A stretch of DNA of 24,967 nucleotides, taken from the IMG/VR virus record IMGVR_UViG_3300032181_000326, positions 1-24,967 of that record. The stretch is one strand, 5' to 3'. The position numbers and the translations under genes were made by a program. The stretch comes from a virus. The notes under the pieces are model-generated. The model had not been told where the DNA came from. It saw only the letters and a list, made by a program, of their open reading frames with translations, and searched no databases. Position 1 is the stretch's first letter. The number at the start of each line of letters is the position of its first letter. This document shows, in pieces, positions 1-7,250 of the stretch.

Positions 1-44
1 GTCCCAAAGGTAGGAAACCTTCTTTGTTTTCCAAACATCGGGAC

Positions 45-76
45 AAAAAAAAGAGCCCCCGGCGTTCCGGAGGCTC
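45..76 (-). terminator. Rho-independent terminator closing the late operon
   Basis: Read on the minus strand, a GC-rich stem is formed by GAGCC/GGCTC plus CCGG/CCGG, separated by one C-A mismatch, with a 4-nt loop (bases 53-76). It is followed directly by eight T (45-52). It lies about 50 bases beyond the stop of the last gene, which fits the end of the minus-strand transcript. The rest of 1-128 shows no gene; GTCCC at 1-5 and GGGAC at 40-44 form a loose inverted pair of unknown meaning. Confidence 0.85.
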
Positions 77-128
77 CTCGACTGAAAAAAACAAATGATT
101 CGACCACCTGATGGCCGGGACCAATATA

Positions 129-974
129 CTACGAGGCGTCCCTCACTTCAACGCGGTATTCGTCTCTATTTTCCACAAAGCGCACCCACCATCCTCCAAG
201 GGTTGGCGTATTGAACCCCTTCTCTGTGGCCCAACCTGCAAAGCGGTCCCCCAGTTTCTTGTAGGAGCCCAGGCGCATGATGTAGCGCGTGCTTTGTTCG
301 AGCTTCATCTTTTGGTTGATGCGATCCACAGTCACAGGGTGATACCATTTGTTGTGGTCATGGCCGCGAACAATGAAGTCGGCGTCGGGGAACTGCGCGA
401 GATCCAGGTCGTTGTTGAGGACGCCCTTGGAGCGCTTGGCGTTGCCGCCATAGCCGTGGTGATAGTGAACCAAGAACCGCTTGCAACTTTTGCCGCCACG
501 GTGGCACGTCATGCCAAGCCACCCGGCATATCCTCCGGTCTCCACCCTTCCCCCTGCGGCGTTGATAATTTGAGCCACGCGGTCAATGGGGGACACCATC
601 ATGCGTTTTTCGATGTTGGTCTCGTGGTTGCCCCTGGAGATGAACCGAATGACGTCCTTGTATTCTGCCAACTTCTCGCCCACGTCCTGGATAACCTCGT
701 CAACATACACACATGACTTGTATTCGGGTCGCAGCTCGGAATAGTTGCCCCGAGGGTCAAACCGCCCCTGCATGAGGTCAAACAGGTCGCCAAAAATGAA
801 AACGCCGGCCCCAATGCGTCGCGCCTCTTCAAGATGGCGGTGCAAAAGTGACCGGTCGCATTTCACGGAGTCATAGTGGACGTCCGAGATAAACAGGAGG
901 TTCTTGTCCGTCCCTCGCTTTTTGAAGTCAAGGTCGACGTGGTGAACCGTGCGGCTTTTCCTTAGTATGTCCAC
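129..974 (-). CDS. Calcineurin-like metallophosphoesterase
   Basis: This is a 281-residue protein with the full metallophosphatase motif set in order: DVH at 31-33, GDLFD at 62-66, GNHE at 115-118, a double His at 172-173 and GHDH at 204-207. These residues bind two metal ions in the family, which hydrolyses phosphomonoesters or phosphodiesters. The substrate cannot be told from sequence; nucleic acid or nucleotide is plausible in a phage. The start is a GTG at 974, overlapping the preceding M15 peptidase gene by 13 bases. No ATG lies close enough to give a complete first motif. It is the last gene of the operon, directly after the lysis genes and before the terminator. The fold assignment is firm; the role is inference. 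Confidence 0.9.
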   Translation of the reverse strand: MDILRKSRTVHHVDLDFKKRGTDKNLLFISDVHYDSVKCDRSLLHRHLEEARRIGAGVFIFGDLFDLMQGRFDPRGNYSELRPEYKSCVYVDEVIQDVGEKLAEYKDVIRFISRGNHETNIEKRMMVSPIDRVAQIINAAGGRVETGGYAGWLGMTCHRGGKSCKRFLVHYHHGYGGNAKRSKGVLNNDLDLAQFPDADFIVRGHDHNKWYHPVTVDRINQKMKLEQSTRYIMRLGSYKKLGDRFAGWATEKGFNTPTLGGWWVRFVENRDEYRVEVRDAS

Positions 975-1333
975 AATACGTTGGGTGTTTTGTTCGGATC
1001 CATGTCCGCGTGAATGAAGTTGTCCGAGATGCCCAGGCGATGGAAGCCAGCGTCGAGCAAGGCCTCAACCATGAGGTAGCGGCGTTGGCTGCTGTCCACG
1101 CGCAAATCCACAGCCCACCCCAGGAGGTGGCTTGACTTGGGCGAGGCGGCGTAGCCTGCCTTCAACAAACTTCGATTGTGGGCGACGGTGCGGAACCCAC
1201 TGGTCACCACAAACGGGAAACCCGCCAAATCTCGCGCGTTGTCCAACGCTTCGATGACTGCGGGCTCCATCATTTTACCCGACCCTGGTTCGTCGGGGCT
1301 GTCGAACTCTTCGACCTTGAAGTACTTGTACAT
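962..1333 (-). CDS. Peptidase M15-like endolysin (D-Ala-D-Ala carboxypeptidase type)
   Basis: A 123-residue single-domain protein with the M15 zinc-peptidase signature: SSHLLGWAVD at 67-76 supplies the first His (69) and Asp (76), and FIHAD at 107-111 supplies the second His (108). SGFRT at 45-49 is also typical. Such small M15_3 proteins cut peptide cross-links in peptidoglycan and serve as phage endolysins. No signal peptide or membrane segment is visible, so release to the periplasm would need a holin. ATG at 1333 is chosen because it lies just after the stop of the spanin-like gene (one base between) and gives the usual family N-terminus. The two genes upstream are a spanin-like and a holin-like protein, which supports a lysis cassette. 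Confidence 0.9.
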   Translation of the reverse strand: MYKYFKVEEFDSPDEPGSGKMMEPAVIEALDNARDLAGFPFVVTSGFRTVAHNRSLLKAGYAASPKSSHLLGWAVDLRVDSSQRRYLMVEALLDAGFHRLGISDNFIHADMDPNKTPNVLWTY

Positions 1334-1334
1334 T

Positions 1335-1640
1335 TTACCGGGTTTTGAGGCGGTCGTTTTCCTTCTCCAAGAACTCAAGGCGGACCTTGTATTCTGCGAG
1401 CTTGGTGAGCACCTCCGTCAATTTACGTTCGGTTTGCGCTTTGTCCGTATATGCTTCCTCTAATTTTTGCTCAAGGACCGCCACACGCTCCCGCAGGTCG
1501 TCGCGAAACATGGTCTGTTCGCTCTTGTCCACCGCGCGCTCGTCGTGCTTCAATTTGAGGCGCTTCTGCCAAAATTGCCACGCGCCTGCACTGGTCAGGA
1601 CGGTGGCCAACGTGACAATGATGGTTGTGTAGTCATTCAT
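1335..1640 (-). CDS. Membrane-anchored coiled-coil protein, possible inner-membrane spanin
   Basis: This 101-residue protein has a single hydrophobic segment at about 5-22 and then a long, charged, heptad-rich region (about 28-100) expected to form a coiled coil. That is the layout of Rz-like inner-membrane spanins, but also of several unrelated small phage membrane proteins. Its start overlaps the holin-like gene by ATGA and its stop is one base before the endolysin start, so a lysis role is the best reading. No outer-membrane partner with a lipobox was found nearby. The function is therefore inferred from topology and neighbours only. Confidence 0.7.
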   Translation of the reverse strand: MNDYTTIIVTLATVLTSAGAWQFWQKRLKLKHDERAVDKSEQTMFRDDLRERVAVLEQKLEEAYTDKAQTERKLTEVLTKLAEYKVRLEFLEKENDRLKTR

Positions 1641-2020
1641 CTTTTGGACAACTGTTCATTGGTGACGCGGTATAGGTTCCAAATGGACATACCGCAAATT
1701 AGCAACCACCCCAGGTGGCTACCCTTCATCATGCCCGCCGTGGTATAGTTGGCCACGGTGGCGATCGAAATAACACAGGCGATTTGAACGGCCACCTTTC
1801 GCATGAACAAACGACCGTCCCACAGGGCACAAAACACCTGAAAGGCACCGGCCAAATGGGCGGCCACTTGCAGGATGGCCCAGGGCTTGCCCAACTCAAA
1901 CATGGCAAACGGAAGGATCGCCATGTGGAGAAACCCGATCATGAGTTCGTTGGACTCGCTGTCGGTATACTTGAGGATGGCCTTGGCCCTTGCCAGGCCT
2001 TTTTTGTCACGTAATGGCAT
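1637..2020 (-). CDS. Multi-pass membrane protein, putative holin
   Basis: A 127-residue protein with a basic N-terminus and three or four hydrophobic stretches (about 27-44, 47-66, 74-90 and 100-116), ending in a basic tail. Size, topology and position directly before the spanin-like and endolysin genes suggest a holin, although no named holin family was recognised. The ATG at 2020 is preceded by an in-frame GTG at 2023 that would add one residue. The end overlaps the next gene by ATGA. It could instead be another phage membrane protein. Confidence 0.7.
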   Translation of the reverse strand: MPLRDKKGLARAKAILKYTDSESNELMIGFLHMAILPFAMFELGKPWAILQVAAHLAGAFQVFCALWDGRLFMRKVAVQIACVISIATVANYTTAGMMKGSHLGWLLICGMSIWNLYRVTNEQLSKR

Positions 2021-2032
2021 CACACGTAGCGG

Positions 2033-2161
2033 TTAAACTCCAGCCACGCCGCCACGAGCTGGCGGAGGAACTGGCGTAGGCTTTTCTTTTTGCTTGGCTT
2101 TGCGTTCATCTTCCTTTTTTAACCACGCCCGCAGCGCGCGTTCGTTTTCTTTCCTGGTCAT
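2033..2161 (-). CDS. Small basic hypothetical protein (42 aa)
   Basis: A short reading frame begins at an ATG that overlaps the stop of the preceding head-completion gene as ATGA, the coupling used throughout this operon. The product is rich in Lys, Arg and Glu in its first half and ends in a Pro/Gly-rich stretch. It fills the gap between the head and lysis genes, and its stop lies 12 bases before the holin-like ATG. I do not recognise a family. A second overlapping frame (2020-2109, 29 aa) competes for the same bases and is discussed as a finding. Confidence 0.5.
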   Translation of the reverse strand: MTRKENERALRAWLKKEDERKAKQKEKPTPVPPPARGGVAGV

Positions 2162-2721
2162 TCCAGCAAGCGACGTGCGAGGTCGGGGTCAACTTGGTCA
2201 TAGCCGCCCGAGATGGTCATACCGTTTTGGTAATATGCCGTCCGTTGCGGCAACATATCGGCACCGCTGTTGGTGCTGTATTCCGGGAACAAATTTGAAT
2301 TGTTGCACAGGTATTCAACCATGCGCGTGGTGTAGAACTGCGCGTTCTGCCTCGCGTTTTCCACTTCGCGGTGCAGGTCGTCCGGACCGATTGCTGCGGT
2401 GTTTTCTGCCGTGCGAATTACCAAACCTCCGTTGTCCAGTTTGACGTAAAGGTTGGGCATCAACTCCACCATTGACCACCAGGCCGTGGCTTTGCGCACG
2501 TAGCTGTCCACAAGGATCTCGTAGTTGCCAGTGAGGGTGCCCCCGCTGACGTCGCTCTTCAATTTGTTGAGGAGATCGGTCCCGAGGTATTGTTGGAGGT
2601 ACTTGTCCTGGGCCAAAATGATGGCGGGAACCATGACCGCCTCCTCGACGCCCCCGTTGAGTTGGGTGATGCGTTTGAGGTAGTCAGGGTTGACAAACAG
2701 GACTTCAGCGGAGAGTGCCAT
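2158..2721 (-). CDS. Head completion / head-tail adaptor-like protein
   Basis: This 187-residue protein begins at an ATG overlapping the portal stop by one base (TAATG). It contains the stretch DKYLQQYLGTDLLNKL at about 39-54, a pattern I know from the small adaptor-like proteins next to the portal in Bacteroidota phages (DUF6712-type). Those proteins resemble the helical head-tail connectors that bind beneath the portal ring. The remaining sequence is mostly helical and has no membrane segment. The immediate portal neighbour supports a neck role. The family match is from memory of the motif, not from a search. Confidence 0.65.
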   Translation of the reverse strand: MALSAEVLFVNPDYLKRITQLNGGVEEAVMVPAIILAQDKYLQQYLGTDLLNKLKSDVSGGTLTGNYEILVDSYVRKATAWWSMVELMPNLYVKLDNGGLVIRTAENTAAIGPDDLHREVENARQNAQFYTTRMVEYLCNNSNLFPEYSTNSGADMLPQRTAYYQNGMTISGGYDQVDPDLARRLLE

Positions 2722-4406
2722 TACTGCGGGGTTTTCCAGTTTTTAGGTTCGAGGAACCCACGATTCACCATGTCGCGTGGGCGCTGCGCAACGCGCGAGT
2801 CATTTTGTTCCATAGGAGGAAGGCCGGCCTCGCGAATGATGGCGCGAGCGCGGTTGACGCTGACCTTCTTGTTGTTTTTGCGGAGGTAGGTGCGGCGCTC
2901 CCAAAAATGTTGGCAGGATCCGCCACCCTTGTAGAGAAACAGGTCGTAGGTGTCGGCGCCATTGGGACCCCACCCGGGGTTGACGGCGCGCTCTGAAGCT
3001 GCGGCGATGTCCTCCTTACGCCACACGCGGTTTCCGGCGTTGACCATGCGCTGACAAAAGTCGCGGCTCTCATGTGATGCGGTGCCCGTTTTCTTGGGCA
3101 TATATGCGTAGCGCACTTTGATGACCGCGTTGTCCTGTTCGGAGCCGGCTTGTGGCTTTCCGCTTGGGACAGTGGCAAACGTCCACATGGCGTCTTGTTG
3201 GGCCTCGCTGTCATAGTCAACGCGGCGGGCGTCAATCAACTCCCATTCGGCGTCATTTTCCTCCTCGCCCATCTCGACCAAATAGTCGCAGGCCAGGTTC
3301 AAAACCTCGGCGCTCAACTCGGTGTTGTCTTGTTCTTCGACAATCTCCTCGTCGGTTTGCACCACCTCAACGGTGACGTTGGCAGGGGCGTCGGCAGCTT
3401 GAAGAACGCTCTCGATGGCCGTGCAGAGGATGCGTTGGTAGGGCTTGACCACTTGCTTGTCAAACAACTCCGACGCGATTTCAAGTTCTTGGGTGTTGCC
3501 CAGTTGGCCGGCTGTCTTGACGCCAAACATGGCCGAAGACACCACGCGGTGCCCGACCATAATTTTGTCGGAAACCTCCGTGCTCAAGAACTGGTATTGT
3601 TTGTCGGCATCGCTCAACGGGAAAGGCTCGAAGTCGGGTTTCCTGTCGGGTTGATCGGAGTAGGTCACGATGAACTTACCGGCATTGGTTGCCCCTCCGA
3701 GCTGACGCTCGATGTCGGTGCGGATGCGGTGGCGCTCCTCCTGCGATGGCACCCCGTTCTTGAAGTGGATGGTGAACGAAGGGGCGAGGCCGTTCTTGAT
3801 GTTGTTGATATGGTAGGTGCCAATCTCCTTGTCAAGCTCGATGTAGTTAATGGAACCCACGTAGTCGGGCTTCGGGTAGTAATATGACCCAGGCGAGAAA
3901 GGCTTGACGTAGAGAATTTGGTGGGGGTATTCCTTTTTGTCCTCGGGATTGAAGCACCGAACCTTGACGGGCTCGCAATGGGGGTCGCTCCAGTCCTCCG
4001 AGTAATAGTAGAACTCCACCTTCTCGTCATGGTTGACCTCGGCGGAGCGGATGCGCTCAAACGGGCAGTGCTTCACCCTTTTGATTGACGTGCGCCCCAG
4101 GTTGTAAGCAATCTCCAAAGCAAAGCCGCCTTGAATTTTCAGGTCCAGGCACGCCTTGCGAATCTCGTCGTCCAACCCCCACTCCTCAAACTTCAACCGC
4201 GCGTCAAGCTCGTCGGCCTGAACGCCGTCGCCAAAAATCATGTAGGCAATGGACGTGCAAAGGGCGTTGTGCGTGGCGCTGGAATGGTAGAGGTCGATGA
4301 GGTATTGAGGGAACAGGTTGTCGTCCCCGTATTTAATCCAGCCTTCACGGCTCGCGGACTCCGCGTAGCTTTTGGCCTGGTATTCTTTTAGGTGAAGTAA
4401 ATCCAT
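2721..4406 (-). CDS. Portal protein with extra C-terminal domain
   Basis: A 561-residue protein. The N-terminal 350 or so residues look like the portal of Bacteroidota phages, including WIKYGDDNLFPQYLIDLY near 23-40 and a helix-rich core. Portals form the dodecameric ring through which DNA enters and leaves the capsid. From about residue 400 a second segment follows, with SRDFCQRMVNAGNRVWRKED and later GADTYDLFLYKGGGSCQHFW. I know this segment as a conserved block in phage head proteins, in some genomes attached to other polypeptides; its function is not known to me. The gene starts one base after the preceding structural gene and ends overlapping the adaptor gene. Confidence 0.85.
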   Translation of the reverse strand: MDLLHLKEYQAKSYAESASREGWIKYGDDNLFPQYLIDLYHSSATHNALCTSIAYMIFGDGVQADELDARLKFEEWGLDDEIRKACLDLKIQGGFALEIAYNLGRTSIKRVKHCPFERIRSAEVNHDEKVEFYYYSEDWSDPHCEPVKVRCFNPEDKKEYPHQILYVKPFSPGSYYYPKPDYVGSINYIELDKEIGTYHINNIKNGLAPSFTIHFKNGVPSQEERHRIRTDIERQLGGATNAGKFIVTYSDQPDRKPDFEPFPLSDADKQYQFLSTEVSDKIMVGHRVVSSAMFGVKTAGQLGNTQELEIASELFDKQVVKPYQRILCTAIESVLQAADAPANVTVEVVQTDEEIVEEQDNTELSAEVLNLACDYLVEMGEEENDAEWELIDARRVDYDSEAQQDAMWTFATVPSGKPQAGSEQDNAVIKVRYAYMPKKTGTASHESRDFCQRMVNAGNRVWRKEDIAAASERAVNPGWGPNGADTYDLFLYKGGGSCQHFWERRTYLRKNNKKVSVNRARAIIREAGLPPMEQNDSRVAQRPRDMVNRGFLEPKNWKTPQ

Positions 4407-4407
4407 G

Positions 4408-4803
4408 TCACTGGTAATATACGACGTTGTCAGGGATGGAGATGGCAGGGGTTGTCCATGCGGCCTCGGCGGTCACGCGGGCTGCGCCGGTTTCGCAGAC
4501 GCCCACAACGGAGGCGGCGGATGGATCGGTGTTGTCTGCGCTGTTTTGGCCGTATACGGTATACGTGAAGAGGCCGGACTGGGTGATGAGCACCTCACCT
4601 GCCGCATCCGCGTCCGTTGGAAGGTCGAACTTGGTCTCCCTCTCGTTGTCGACCGAAGGCGCAAGCACCGCCGCGTGGGTTGCCTCGGTGGCTTCGTTTG
4701 TTAGGACGATGAGGTAGTGCGTGAACGTGGCGAGGTACTTCCGCGCTTGGTAGGGCGAAAGGCTCACGACGTTGGAGGCGGCGTTTGGTGTTAGGTGTAT
4801 CAT
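4408..4803 (-). CDS. Structural protein of the portal-proximal cluster, unknown role
   Basis: A 131-residue protein resembling beta-rich structural proteins commonly coded beside the portal in Bacteroidota phages. The segment GLFTYTVYGQNSADNTDP at about 81-98 is typical of these. Its exact place in the virion is unknown to me. ATG at 4803 is preferred over an upstream in-frame ATG at 4827, because the eight extra residues would be coded by the 3' arm and T run of a terminator-like hairpin. It ends one base before the portal start. No membrane segment or signal peptide is visible. Confidence 0.7.
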   Translation of the reverse strand: MIHLTPNAASNVVSLSPYQARKYLATFTHYLIVLTNEATEATHAAVLAPSVDNERETKFDLPTDADAAGEVLITQSGLFTYTVYGQNSADNTDPSAASVVGVCETGAARVTAEAAWTTPAISIPDNVVYYQ

Positions 4804-4809
4804 GATATC

Positions 4810-4837
4810 AAAAAAGGGGAGAGCCAACGCCCTCCCC
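4810..4837 (-). terminator. Terminator-like hairpin with T6 run, possible attenuator
   Basis: On the minus strand, GGGGAG and CTCCCC arms (4832-4837 and 4816-4821) enclose a 10-nt loop and are followed by six T (4815-4810). It sits between the probable tail-tube gene and the next structural gene, seven bases before the latter's ATG. Because portal and lysis genes lie downstream on the same strand, it probably stops only part of the transcription. Confidence 0.65.
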
Positions 4838-4884
4838 CTCCTTTTATAACTATAAACGGTCCCAAGGCTTTGGCCCGGTGTTTA

Positions 4885-5403
4885 TTACGTTGTGACGGTG
4901 AACGTCAAGTTGGCGCCGGTCTCGTCAAGGAATGGAGCCGGGATGGCTTCCTCGGCTGTGAACTCCAACGTGAAGCCGTTGAGGTCGCCGATGGCGGTGC
5001 CTGTGGCGATGCTTCCGCCGGTCAACTCCGCGCCACGAATATGGCCCATGACGAAGTAGTTGTCGTTCAAGTCCTGCACGACGATGGCGAGGCGTCCCTT
5101 GGCGAGGTTTTGGATTTCGGTGATGTCAGCCGCCACGGGCTTGTTCACCACCAAGCTCAAGACCTGCGAGTAGAATACCGTCCCGTTCTCGACCGATGCG
5201 TTCACGGTTTGCGTAAGGCTTGACGTGTTCTTGGGGGACACGTAGTCGCGCAAAGTCAAAGCGGCGGCGCTGTCAGGGATTTCACCCGAAGCAACCGCGT
5301 CCCAAAGGCCGTCGGAAAACGCGGCCATCCACACCTTTTTCACACCCCCGAGGGCGTCACGGCAAGGGAGAGACCGTCCTGTAAGTGTAAGGCTACAAGC
5401 CAT
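4885..5403 (-). CDS. Probable tail tube (major tail) protein
   Basis: A 172-residue protein. The C-terminal region contains IRGAELTGGSIATGTAIGD and then a GFTLEFTAEE segment, a pattern I associate with tail-tube-type proteins of phages (a GTAxGDxxGYTLTF-like motif). The N-terminus with conserved Cys and GRSLPCRDALGG is shared by similar proteins in Bacteroidota phages. Tail tube subunits are among the most abundant virion proteins, which agrees with its place right after the capsid gene and between two stem-loops that could set its dose. No Shine-Dalgarno sequence is visible before the ATG. An alternative is a head decoration protein. The virion role is likely; the tube assignment is moderate. 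Confidence 0.65.
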   Translation of the reverse strand: MACSLTLTGRSLPCRDALGGVKKVWMAAFSDGLWDAVASGEIPDSAAALTLRDYVSPKNTSSLTQTVNASVENGTVFYSQVLSLVVNKPVAADITEIQNLAKGRLAIVVQDLNDNYFVMGHIRGAELTGGSIATGTAIGDLNGFTLEFTAEEAIPAPFLDETGANLTFTVTT

Positions 5404-5427
5404 GATGTCAGAGGTTGAGAAGATGCA

Positions 5428-5447
5428 GGGGAGCCCTTTCGCTCCCC
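5428..5447 (-). promoter_or_regulatory. Perfect stem-loop after the capsid gene
   Basis: A perfect 7-bp stem, GGGGAGC/GCTCCCC, with a 6-nt loop lies in the 63-base gap between the major capsid stop and the next ATG. It is not followed by a T run on either strand, so a classic terminator is unlikely. An mRNA stabiliser or processing site protecting the capsid message is more plausible; this role is inference. Confidence 0.6.
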
Positions 5448-5466
5448 CGCGTTCTTCGGGTTAATC

Positions 5467-6453
5467 TTACGACGTGCGGCGAACGGCAGAGATGGACCCA
5501 GCGTCCACGATCTGCGTGCCACCGCTGAACTGCATGATGACGCGAGTCACGTCGTCACCAGTCACGTCGCGGAGGTTCAAGATGCTCGCGTTGATGTGGT
5601 CGGTCAACAAGTCGGTACCGAAGTACAACTGGTTGGGGTTGCACATCACGATGGTGTCGTTTGGCATACCAGCGGGTGCCACGATGGCAAAGCCGAGGTA
5701 AGACATTGGGCGAGATTCACCAACGAAGGTTGGAGAAATTCCACCGCTTGAGGTGATCACACCGGCCATGGCTCGCTGGAGCAAGAACAATGACTTCCGG
5801 CTCATGTAAATCACTGCGTCGGGGTCGCTCTGCACCTCGCTTGGCGCGTTGTTGACAGCCGCGTCCAAGTGGGTCAAGATACCAGTGGCGGAAGCATCGT
5901 CAGCGGTGAAGGCACCAGCGGCGGTACCGTTGTAGCCCAAGTTCGAAGCGTCGTCCTTAATGACTTCGCACAGACCGTCAAAGCTGTCGTAGCTGGCGGA
6001 ACCGGAACCAGAACCGTCGGCGTCGTAGTTACCCTGCCACAAGTTGCCCTCGATTTGGGCAGCCACGCGAGCGGCCACGTACTGGGCCACGTAGGTGGTG
6101 AAGTCGGCAGGAGCGGCGGAGTTCTGTCCGCTCATCAAAGCACCTTCCCACGTAGCGCGGAGGTCTTTGTTGCACACCTGTTCTTGCGCCTGCAAAGAGG
6201 TCGCGGTCAAAACTTGCTCACCGAGGGTGAGGGCGTTGTTCTGACCTGGGGTGAAGGTGCAAGTAGCGGGCTCGATGTCCACGCCGGAGAACTTCCGGAG
6301 GACGGCCTTGCTGTGAACGTTCTGCAACACCTGCACGTAGTTGTTGGCGATGGTGTCAGCTGACAGGATAGCCGCCGCCACGTATGGGCGGGCCGCCTCA
6401 CCTGCGTAAGTGCCGGCTGCGATGCTGGCGTTGGCAAATTTGTATTGGCTCAT
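5467..6453 (-). CDS. Major capsid protein (HK97-fold type)
   Basis: A 328-residue protein directly after the protease and scaffold-like genes, in the expected size range for an HK97-type capsid protein lacking its own delta domain. Features include an N-terminal helical arm with Ala-rich segments, a central Gly/Ser-rich loop (about 146-156) and a beta-rich C-terminal half with SDPDAVIYMSRKSLFLLQRA and FSGGTQIVDAGSISAVRR, typical of the A-domain and end strands of such proteins. Its ATG overlaps the scaffold stop as ATGA, and no Shine-Dalgarno sequence precedes it. The following stem-loop fits high expression. The identification rests on context and overall pattern. Confidence 0.85.
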   Translation of the reverse strand: MSQYKFANASIAAGTYAGEAARPYVAAAILSADTIANNYVQVLQNVHSKAVLRKFSGVDIEPATCTFTPGQNNALTLGEQVLTATSLQAQEQVCNKDLRATWEGALMSGQNSAAPADFTTYVAQYVAARVAAQIEGNLWQGNYDADGSGSGSASYDSFDGLCEVIKDDASNLGYNGTAAGAFTADDASATGILTHLDAAVNNAPSEVQSDPDAVIYMSRKSLFLLQRAMAGVITSSGGISPTFVGESRPMSYLGFAIVAPAGMPNDTIVMCNPNQLYFGTDLLTDHINASILNLRDVTGDDVTRVIMQFSGGTQIVDAGSISAVRRTS

Positions 6454-7193
6454 TTCTGAGAGAATTTAGAGTGGAGGGCGGCGACGCGCTCCTGTAATGA
6501 AAGTTTTGACAAATCAAGTGGCTCCGCCTGCGCCGTTGGCGTGGCGTGCTTCAACATGGGAACGGCTTCGTCTTTCATCTCTGAAAGCTCGGCCTTGACG
6601 GCGGCCAGTTCCTCAACAACGGGGTCAGCCTCGGGGGCTGCCTCCTCTTCGGCTTCGGGCTCTGCCTCGGCCTTGGGTGCCTCGGGGTTGACGTCGGACA
6701 TTTCTTCTTTGTCCTCGTCTTCCTTGAGGGATTCAAACGCGGCCTTGATCATTTCCTCAACTTCGGCGCGGGTGACGTAGGAAGGCTTGTCCTCTTCCTC
6801 CTTGTCCTCCAACTCGACCTCCACCTCAACTTCGACCTCGGGGGTCTCTTCCGCTTCGGGGGTGTCGGCGCTTTGCTCGACGCGCTCCTCTTCCTTCTCC
6901 TCGGCTGCCTCCTCGGCTTCCGGGGCGCCCTTCATCTCTTCCACCTTGCCACCTTCTCCAATGACCAGCAAGCGGCCGTCGTTGAGCTCGTAGTCTCCAG
7001 CGGGGACGGAGATGCGTTCACCCTCGTCGTTGATAATGTAGGCCTCCGCTCCAACGGCGAACTCGTCGTCGGCGTAAAGAACCGTGCCATTTTCCAAGGT
7101 GACCTCGGCCATCTCGGTGCGCTTTTCCTCTGTGACAGTCAGGTTGACGTCAAACTTGTTAAGGATCTCTTGAACGCGTTGTTGAATGTTCAT
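6450..7193 (-). CDS. Acidic scaffold-like protein of the capsid module
   Basis: A 247-residue protein. Residues 30-85 form a small beta-rich segment with Gly turns. Residues 85-210 are extremely rich in Glu with Ala and Pro, and the last 20 residues (LSLQERVAALHSKF) are helical and more basic. An acidic, coiled, low-complexity protein with a basic capsid-binding tail between the protease and the major capsid gene is the normal profile of a phage scaffolding protein. The ATG at 7193 is preferred over an upstream in-frame start at 7250. It leaves a 57-base AT-richer leader after the protease stop, the longest gap in this part of the operon. No clear promoter was found in that gap. Confidence 0.8.
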   Translation of the reverse strand: MNIQQRVQEILNKFDVNLTVTEEKRTEMAEVTLENGTVLYADDEFAVGAEAYIINDEGERISVPAGDYELNDGRLLVIGEGGKVEEMKGAPEAEEAAEEKEEERVEQSADTPEAEETPEVEVEVEVELEDKEEEDKPSYVTRAEVEEMIKAAFESLKEDEDKEEMSDVNPEAPKAEAEPEAEEEAAPEADPVVEELAAVKAELSEMKDEAVPMLKHATPTAQAEPLDLSKLSLQERVAALHSKFSQK

Positions 7194-7250
7194 GTTTGTG
7201 CGTTTTTTATTAGACGGTTTCGGCACCCTAATGCTGACAAACGGAGCCAC

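Noticed and set aside
3150-3887. Plus-strand open frame of 245 codons opposite the portal gene
   Set aside because: The portal frame has clear family features; the antisense product does not.
7194-7250. Promoter in the gap before the scaffold gene
   Set aside because: The gap is AT-richer and has a TTTG, but no TAnnTTTG box at proper spacing was found, so a Bacteroidota-type promoter cannot be supported.
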